Position numbers and translations under genes: made by a program. A stretch of 64,000 nt of DNA from Labyrinthula sp. Ha (Eukaryota > Sar > Bigyra > Labyrinthulida > Labyrinthulaceae). Location: assembly GCA_015227615.1 (NCBI GenBank), contig JAALGZ010000038.1, positions 1-64,000 on the forward strand, in the 5' to 3' direction. Numbering within the stretch: position 1 is the first letter of the stretch; the number at the start of each line of letters is the position of its first letter. This document shows, piece after piece, positions 57,424-64,000 of this stretch. Under the pieces are notes generated by a model. The model searched no databases and had not been told where the DNA came from. It was given only the letters and a program-made list of their open reading frames with translations.

Positions 57424-57552
57424 TTAGCAGGAGTGAACTTCATTGCTCTTATTTTCCACATAAAGTGTTTTCCCGCTCAGATATTGTAGGTTTTTGATCT
57501 CGGTATTGTCTAGGTGGTTTTTACTTAGCGCCACGTAGGCTAGTGTATTCAT
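57424..57552 (-). pseudogene. Leucine-rich-repeat fragment
   Basis: A 42-codon piece from ATG to stop. LAYVALSKNHL fits the LRR core L-x-x-[LV]-x-L-x-x-N-x-L exactly, and the next part (IKNLQYLSGKTLYVEN) looks like a second, degenerate repeat. Flanking sequence is not coding, so this is probably what remains of an LRR protein gene. Confidence 0.45.
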
Positions 57553-57661
57553 GGTGAGGAAGGATATTTTATCTTTTGCAATGTGGCATTACCATTGACA
57601 GCTGAAGTGGCTAAGAGTACAAGAGTATTCCAAAGTGCAACAACGCCCTTAGTGAAAACTT

Positions 57662-57686
57662 TATATATATATATATATATATATAT
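57662..57686. repeat. (TA)n microsatellite
   Basis: An uninterrupted TA run of about 25 bases, the longest simple repeat noticed in the window. Confidence 0.9.
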
Positions 57687-58481
57687 TTGAACTTATAATG
57701 AGCTCTTTGAAATCTAAGCAGCTATTATTTTTTTCATTTTTTAGAAGCTTCAGACCTGCATGAATTTGATACATACTTGACCGGTTGAACCTAGGTAGAT
57801 ACTACCATCCCTTGAGACAAGATTGTAATAAGAATCTCCAAAGGATAATTTAACTATTAACATTTATTTATAATTGGGTTTACGACCCAGTTTATTAATT
57901 AGTTAAATAGAAAATTTGTTACTATTAACGCGTTTCTATGGTTTCTTCTCTAATGTATGACATTTCTTTTTAATAGGATACAGTGTCATCAATGACATCC
58001 TATAATTCAATTTGTTGACAGAAAACAAGTAAATAAAAAATAAATTTTCATAAAATTTAACAAATATTAAGTAATGTTTTGTTCCATGTCCACAAATACC
58101 ATCTATTTTCCTAACCAAACCCCATTTCCTATTGTTGGGCTACATGTATGGCTAAGTGTTATTGTTCTCAATAAACACCTTAACATGATTATTTGCAACC
58201 AGGTGTACTCGATCTTCATCTTATTCAAAAAATTCATAGAAAAAGAGTTGTTTGGTTATTTGAACAATTAGACCAAGAAACCAGCTTTGCTTAGTTATCT
58301 CGGAACTATACTTTCGTCTTTGCTAATTCAGCCCCTGAATGAAAGAACAATTATTCAAAATACTTCAAACTTGAGATTTTGCACTTTTAACTTATCATTT
58401 AAGATAAACCTGAGACAACTATACGTAGGCTCAACATATAGCGAAGGATAAAGAATATTTCTAATGTTAACAAAACTTGCA

Positions 58482-59681
58482 CTATACAGACATTTCCTTT
58501 TCATCATATGAACCATATCCAAACTGTTTGTCTGTACTTGTTGGCAGAGTTTCTATTTGACTAATAACTAATCCTGCTGCGTTGATACTATTAGTTGTAA
58601 TAAAAGGAGAAAAACTATTTTTTGTAACATTTCTAAATCCACTTCCAATATTTGTTTTCATCCCAGTAGCAGTTGTACTTGTAGAAGTTTTCCCTTTACT
58701 TCTAGTATAAGTTGTTATAATAGAAAGAATGCTCCAAATAAAAAATATTATAGGAACTTGATATCCAAGAGTATACATTATAAAAGGAAATACAGAAGGT
58801 AAAAACGCATATATGAAAAACATAACTCCATAAAAATAGCACATATGCTGTAAAGCACTTAATCCCAGTAAACTTTTTTTTGCAAACTTATAACTTTTCT
58901 CTGTACTTTGATTTCCAGGTGAGTTTATTGAATCTTTTGCTAAACTTAAATATGTTCTTAAATCTCGAGTTATAGTACCAAATAAAATATATACCATAAA
59001 AAGTGTATAAAGGGTACGAAATAAAGTTAAACCAAAAAATATTCGAATAACATTATATCCGACTTTTCTCGGAAGGAAAATACTTAGCCAAAGTATTTGA
59101 TATATCAAGAAATCGCTAAAAAAAACATATTTTGAGATTTTCGAGAATAATTTTGCTCTTGTTATTAAATCTTGGTTACCTAACTTTGTCCTTCTAATTA
59201 TATAGAAAATATATCGCTCAAACGATATTAGAATAGAAGCAAGAAAGCAAATCTCCGTATTCTTAACAAGAGCTGTAAATAATGGATCTTCTCCTAAATT
59301 CACTTCTTCAATATTTGATAATTTGTATGCACAGAGCACAATATTCAATACAAAACCAAGCAAAAGTGGAAATAACCTCACAACTTGTTTCTTCTTTCTT
59401 ATTCTTACTACCTGATCAACACAAGCAATAACACCTGCCACCAGTGCTAATGCATAAAGTACAGTTAATACTGACTCATTGTGTGTACAAAGTCCCACCT
59501 CATTCACAACAATATCCTCTTCATCCAAAAAGAACAGCGACATTTCTCTAGATTGTGACCAACCTGAAGCACATTCACATCTTTCTAAAAGAGTAGTATT
59601 ATCTGGTGAATCAACAACTACACAAGTTCCCTGATTACCACACTTTCCCACTGGGAAAAGTTCAAAGCAAGTAGTTCTCAT
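58482..59681 (-). CDS. EGF-7TM family membrane protein, paralogue E
   Basis: 399 residues. EGF-like N-terminus with GKCGNQGTC and CECASGWSQSREMSLFFL. The loop after TM2 (KLSNIEEVNLGEDPLF) departs from the SDFDGVNLGQDPLF of A-D. TM3 reads LISFERYIFYI then RRTKLGN. The tail has VISQIETLPTSTDKQFGY and ends KEMSV. The stretch coding for about 45 residues of the tail is identical in nucleotides to D while neighbouring parts differ. Complete frame. Confidence 0.82.
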   Translation of the reverse strand: MRTTCFELFPVGKCGNQGTCVVVDSPDNTTLLERCECASGWSQSREMSLFFLDEEDIVVNEVGLCTHNESVLTVLYALALVAGVIACVDQVVRIRKKKQVVRLFPLLLGFVLNIVLCAYKLSNIEEVNLGEDPLFTALVKNTEICFLASILISFERYIFYIIRRTKLGNQDLITRAKLFSKISKYVFFSDFLIYQILWLSIFLPRKVGYNVIRIFFGLTLFRTLYTLFMVYILFGTITRDLRTYLSLAKDSINSPGNQSTEKSYKFAKKSLLGLSALQHMCYFYGVMFFIYAFLPSVFPFIMYTLGYQVPIIFFIWSILSIITTYTRSKGKTSTSTTATGMKTNIGSGFRNVTKNSFSPFITTNSINAAGLVISQIETLPTSTDKQFGYGSYDEKEMSV

Positions 59682-62600
59682 ATAAAAGCTATATTTTGTT
59701 TTAACTTTTTATATGCTTTCGTTGTTTGTTTATTAAACTTCAAGCCTATAATTACGTTGTTTTCTGATACAGCCTTATTGCTGCAATTTCTCCTTTGTTT
59801 GTTTAAGCGCTGTGAAATCTGAACAGTTTCATGTATCGAAAAATTCTCATCCTATTAGATATGTCGTATACCGCCCATTATGAATTAGTGCACGTAATGA
59901 TAGTAAAATTAGGCAAATTACATTGTCATTAAAGTATTAACACGGCTATCTATTTCTGTTAATGACGTGTTTACTTGTTTTAATACATAGCAATTAGAAG
60001 TTATAATTATAGATTGTTACAGTTAAAACACAAATATATAAAAGAATAATCTTGTTTGGAATATGGTTTATATTAATGAGTATCAGCTATTACCTGTCTA
60101 CATATTTCACAGGGCTTAAAAAAGTGTGTAATTTTATAACAAAAGGACACATTAATGTATTGTACTCTAGTGGTAGACAGTGAGCCTCAATTTTCTACCT
60201 TCGAGCGAGGGAATGGGACCTTTAAGAAGCAACGAACTCTCTACTTGACTTGGTTTCCTGGTATCCTGGAGGTAGATGCTGAAGCCCAGATGAATCAATC
60301 CAACCCATGGAAAAAAGAGAATAGATAATTTAACTTGTTACTGCCCCAGGCGACTCACGCAAAAGGATGAGGCAAAACTTGGATTTTACCTGGTTCGAAG
60401 GTACCACCACTGCGTAACTATGCGCTCAAATCTTGCAGGGAAATATCATGCTGAAAGGTCTTAACATGGTAACCATGGCAAAGCTTCACTGTACACGTGA
60501 CCTAATTGAACGGGTCACACTTAAAGGTTCAATCCAGTCAGTATCTATTACTTGGGATCCCACATAGTTAAACTTTCTCTCAACTTGAACCAATAAATCC
60601 AGTTGCAAACTCACCAAACTTCAGCAATCTGGCCTCTTCCTATTTAATACTTAAGTTTTCTTTTCTGAACGTCTATAAACTCCGCTAAGTGTCTTTCTGG
60701 TTTCCAGGTGTAGATTTTTGACAAACCTGGATGGTTAATTAAGTGCGTATCTGAGCCGGGATCTCTTTCATAGAAAAATACCTCCACAACTGCTGGGAAT
60801 TCCCTAGGCTTAGTTTTTGGATTGTTCTTAAACTTCAGGTAACCCCAAGGAGGGAACGAGGGTATAACAGTTCTTGGGAGTCTAGCTAGCTCAGCTGTAG
60901 ACTTGTTGATTAAGGGAAATAGCATTACCGATAAAGTGTTCTTTACGGTCTAAACTCAAGATACGTGGTCTATTCGTTTGTTAGGCTTAAACACTTAAAG
61001 GACCATCTAGAATCTATTCAACTTATGCTTCTATGTTAGTTAAGTTTTCCATAGCTACTTATATTACGTTTTTGTGCTTATGTTACTTTAATTAAAGGAT
61101 TAACTCCCTTAAGAATAGTCTTTATTTATTTTTATTTATGAAGTTTTTATGCAACACTGCTTCTTAACTTCTAACCAAGTATACATTGATTACCTTGGGT
61201 AAACATGAAACTTTTAAATTTTTGGTTATCTTCTCATACATATGTCACTCTTTCCTAAATATCACATGGCGATTAAACTATGTATATACTCTACACTGTT
61301 AGTAGTCTTAACTTGTATTAAACTCATAGTGCACTGGCAGCGATTCCTGTGAGTTTAAATTAATTTTAAAGAAGTCTAAGATAGGCTCTTTAATATTCAG
61401 AAGATCTCGTAACTGAGGAAGTCTTGCTTGTGTCCCAGAGAAAGCCTCCACTTCACTTCCGAATGGGACATTCTTGTGCTTATCTTATCGCATTTTCGGA
61501 AGAAACATCTTTTGGGTAGAGAACCTATCGTTCTCTCTTGATGCCCATGATGTCAGGGCTTGAATATATAGCAGCAGAGTCAATACTAAACCGCGTATAT
61601 AGTGTATACATCGCAGCTAACACTGTGGCTCATTATCAAAAGCAGATTAACGGTATATATGAACTGTTTCTGGTAAGAACAGGTAACGGTAACTACATGT
61701 ATCTGAACTGATTAATCGGGAAGTTCCGATATTAAAAGAACATATTGGCAATAGATTATATAATGTCTTCTTGGACAAACCTCCAAACTTGATATATTTT
61801 CCTTCTTAAAGTCAAAACCGTAGAAGTGACAAAATGTGCCTTAAGAGAAAAACATAGCTAACCCACAGAAATCAAACCGACATCTTGAAAAGAGGAAAAC
61901 TACCATAATCTGCAGCAATTTTGAATCGGGTCCTCTAACGCTCTCTGAACCTATTTCAAATCAATGTGTCCCTTCGGTTTGAATTTCTTATGAGAGGAAG
62001 TGTTATATCTAAAGTCAATTTAGTAGGCAAAAGAAAAAAAATAAGTATGAAATTAGAGCAGGTGTTTTTTATGCAGTTCTACGGTTAATTGTCATGGGAC
62101 TTTTACTGGATGAATATCGAGTATCTGTAACTTCGTTAGAAAAGAAGTTCAAGTTATGAAACATACTTCGCAACATTCAAAAAAGAAGAAACCTGATATG
62201 GCGAGTAAAAGGAACAGGGTTTTAGTGGTCTACTGCTTGTGTGCTTAATTTTATTGTAGGTTATCATTTTTATAGGCTTGTATTCTTTAAAAAATGTTGA
62301 GAGTGCTGTTTCTAGATAAGGAGACCAGTTTCCAAGGGGGGAAGAAACTAACAGTAAATCGGAATTAACGGTGATATTGCTCGTTAATAATGGTATTAGC
62401 TTGTGGAACAGCATATTACTGGTAATTATTGTTATCACGATAACAAGCTCAAGATAATACAGCCATAATTCCTGAACATGTGGTGAGGTGAACGGTTATG
62501 GGAAAATGCTTGCAATACAGCATTACCCCACCCTATATTCATGTAAGAATTTAGCAACGTACGTAGTATTAACATATGGGAAAAAGGCATGAAGAAACAA

Positions 62601-62705
62601 ATAAGCGCAAACAACAATGAAGGCAACCAGGAAGTAGCCTGGGAGTAGTATCATACTCAAATAATACAAATATTTCAGAAAAAGTCAGAATAAAAGAAAT
62701 AATTC
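59682..62705. other. Spacer between paralogues E and F
   Basis: Shared upstream side of the divergent genes E (-) and F (+), about 3 kb. A GC-richer relic (60170-60960) lies inside it. The rest is AT-rich without supported genes; both promoters are presumably here. Confidence 0.45.
60170..60960 (-). pseudogene. Unassigned protein-coding relic
   Basis: A GC-richer block with a 93-codon open frame (60644-60925) reading SFPPWGYLKFKNNPKTKPRE, FPAVVEVFFYERDPGSDTHL and INHPGLSKIYTWKPERHL. This is clearly protein-like, with Trp, Pro and charged residues unlike random AT-rich sequence. Downstream (60170-60640) pieces such as EEARLLKFGEFATGF and FCLILLRESPGAVTS continue in other frames. It is probably a decayed gene or element; I do not recognise the family. 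Confidence 0.35.
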
Positions 62706-63908
62706 ATGAGACAGACTTGTTTTGGTCTCTTCCCTGCCGGAAAGTGTGGATTTCAAGGAAGCTGTGTTGTTGTAAACTCATCAGGCAACACAACTATTCA
62801 AGAGAAATGTGTATGTGAACCTGGTTGGTCCCAGTCCAAGGAAATGTCCTTATTTTTTCTAGGCGAAGATGATATTGACGTTAATCAGGTCGGACTATGT
62901 ACAGAAAACAAATCTCTTCTTTCAGTTCTTTATTTCTTAGCGCTTTTTACAGCTGTTATAGGTTTTATTTATCAAACTTCAAAAATAACAAAAAAGAAAC
63001 ACGTGGTGAAACTTTTTCCCCTTTTGTGTGGTGTTGGGATGGAGATTTTCCTGTGCTTGTATAAATTAGTAAGCTTTGAACAAGCTAATCTTGGAGATGA
63101 TCCCTTGTTCTCAGCTTTTGTTGCAAACACTGTTCTATTATATCTAGCTTCAGTATTAATTTTCTTTAATAGATATATTTTCTACATTCTTAAACGAACT
63201 CAGCTTGGAAATCAGGGATTAGTTAAAAAGGCAAATTTTTTTTCAAAAATGTCTAAACATATATTTTTTAGTGATTTTATTATTTATCAAATGCTTTGGT
63301 TAAGTGTTCTTATGCCGAGAAAAATTGGATTTAATGTAATTAGAATATTTTTGGCTATGACACTATTTCGTACTTTTTATACTCTTTTTATGGTACATAC
63401 TTTATTTGGTACCTTAATTCGAGACATCCGGTTATTTTTAACTCTTGAGAAACCAAGATATAAAATAACTCATAACGCAGCTATAGCGAAGAGCATGGAA
63501 TTTGCAAAGAAGGGATTAGTTGGTTTAAGGTTCTTACGATTAGTTTGTTACTTTTATGGATTTGTGTTCTTTGTGTATGGATTTTTACCTTCAGTGTTTC
63601 CTTTTCTTTTATATACACTGGGCTATCAAGTTCCTTTAATATTTTTAATTTGGAATATTATTTTTATAGCAGCAGCTTATACTAGAAGAAAAAGAAGATC
63701 AATTTCTACATCAGGTACAAAATTAAAAACAAAAACTGGCTTAGGAAGTACATTTGAAAATGTGCGGAAAAAAACACACTTTCCATTTACTTCTCCTGAA
63801 GATATGAATACTGAGAACCTTGTTGTAAGTCAGATAGAAACTCTTCCATTTAGTAATGATAAAGATTATGTGTACCAACCTAGGTATTCCCAAGATAACT
63901 CAATCTAG
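62706..63908 (+). CDS. EGF-7TM family membrane protein, paralogue F (opposite strand)
   Basis: 400 residues, the only copy on the plus strand and the most divergent. EGF-like N-terminus GKCGFQGSC and CVCEPGWSQ. TM3 carries LIFFNRYIFYI followed by KRTQLGN, so Asn replaces Glu/Gln before RY. The tail has VVSQIETLPFSNDKDYVY and ends QDNSI. A TAA lies two codons upstream of the Met in frame, so an unspliced message must start at this Met. This is the best evidence for the common start of the family. The gene ends 92 bases before the window edge. Confidence 0.82.
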   Translation: MRQTCFGLFPAGKCGFQGSCVVVNSSGNTTIQEKCVCEPGWSQSKEMSLFFLGEDDIDVNQVGLCTENKSLLSVLYFLALFTAVIGFIYQTSKITKKKHVVKLFPLLCGVGMEIFLCLYKLVSFEQANLGDDPLFSAFVANTVLLYLASVLIFFNRYIFYILKRTQLGNQGLVKKANFFSKMSKHIFFSDFIIYQMLWLSVLMPRKIGFNVIRIFLAMTLFRTFYTLFMVHTLFGTLIRDIRLFLTLEKPRYKITHNAAIAKSMEFAKKGLVGLRFLRLVCYFYGFVFFVYGFLPSVFPFLLYTLGYQVPLIFLIWNIIFIAAAYTRRKRRSISTSGTKLKTKTGLGSTFENVRKKTHFPFTSPEDMNTENLVVSQIETLPFSNDKDYVYQPRYSQDNSI

Positions 63909-64000
63909 TTGTTTTCTCTTAGAAACTTAATTAAATTATATTTTTGTTTGTTTTGGCTTCTAAGAGCGAAGTAGAAAAGTTAGGTTTGTAGCTAAGAATT

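Larger units (their letters stand above)
50960..58481. other. Gene-poor spacer between paralogues D and E
   Basis: About 7.5 kb AT-rich. It holds a (TA)n microsatellite at 57662-57686 and an LRR relic at 57424-57552 (listed). Short frames near 56535-57325 are not convincing. No RNA gene or LTR seen. Confidence 0.5.

Noticed and set aside
60170-60420. tRNA-like sequence (short GTTCGA string)
   Set aside because: No matching acceptor stem, A box or cloverleaf could be drawn around it.
31014-62705. CRISPR arrays or tandem satellites in the spacers
   Set aside because: No regularly spaced repeats were found, only short TA runs and single hairpins; the DNA is eukaryotic.
28702-63908. Solo LTRs of element 1 or 2 in the receptor array
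   Set aside because: The LTR ends and hairpin sequences were looked for by eye and not seen outside the two elements.

Overview
The window is nuclear DNA of an AT-rich, probably single-celled eukaryote. Genes are short, mostly intronless and use the standard code. A protein phosphatase inhibitor-2, a Has1/DDX18 helicase and a Cdc25-type RasGEF show it is eukaryotic, and the RasGEF argues against a land plant. I cannot place it more precisely. One host gene carries a 20-nt intron.

Left part (1-17.1 kb): a compact gene block holding inhibitor-2 (+), a 52-residue twin CX9C protein (-), an SLC10A7-like bile-acid/sodium symporter relative (+), a Has1-type DEAD-box helicase (+) and a RasGEF (-). 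It is interrupted by Ty3-like LTR element 1 (4190-12172).

Middle (17.1-28.7 kb): a decayed Merlin/ISXO2-like transposase relic, then LTR element 2 (18906-28701). Both LTR elements lie on the minus strand, are broken in their reading frames, and share an unusual layout. Pol ends in integrase, a chromodomain, a possible Myb/SANT-like fold and an MT-A70 adenine methyltransferase with DPPW and a C-terminal E-x-F-A-R-x-x-N motif. The two copies are far apart in sequence but have the same domain order, so the methyltransferase looks like a stable part of a lineage. Both also carry a perfect palindrome against the 5' LTR where a tRNA primer site would be expected. This chromodomain/methyltransferase retroelement lineage is the best candidate for an undescribed system.

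Right part (28.7-64 kb): a gene-poor, AT-rich stretch holding six paralogous proteins of about 400 residues. Each has an N-terminal six-cysteine EGF-like domain, seven predicted membrane helices with an [EQN]RY motif in TM3, and a cytoplasmic tail that mostly ends in a hydrophobic-x-hydrophobic tripeptide. Five lie on the minus strand and the last on the plus strand. Short blocks of near-perfect nucleotide identity between particular pairs point to gene conversion. The spacers hold only decayed fragments (an LRR piece, a spliced-looking relic and unassigned protein-like patches).
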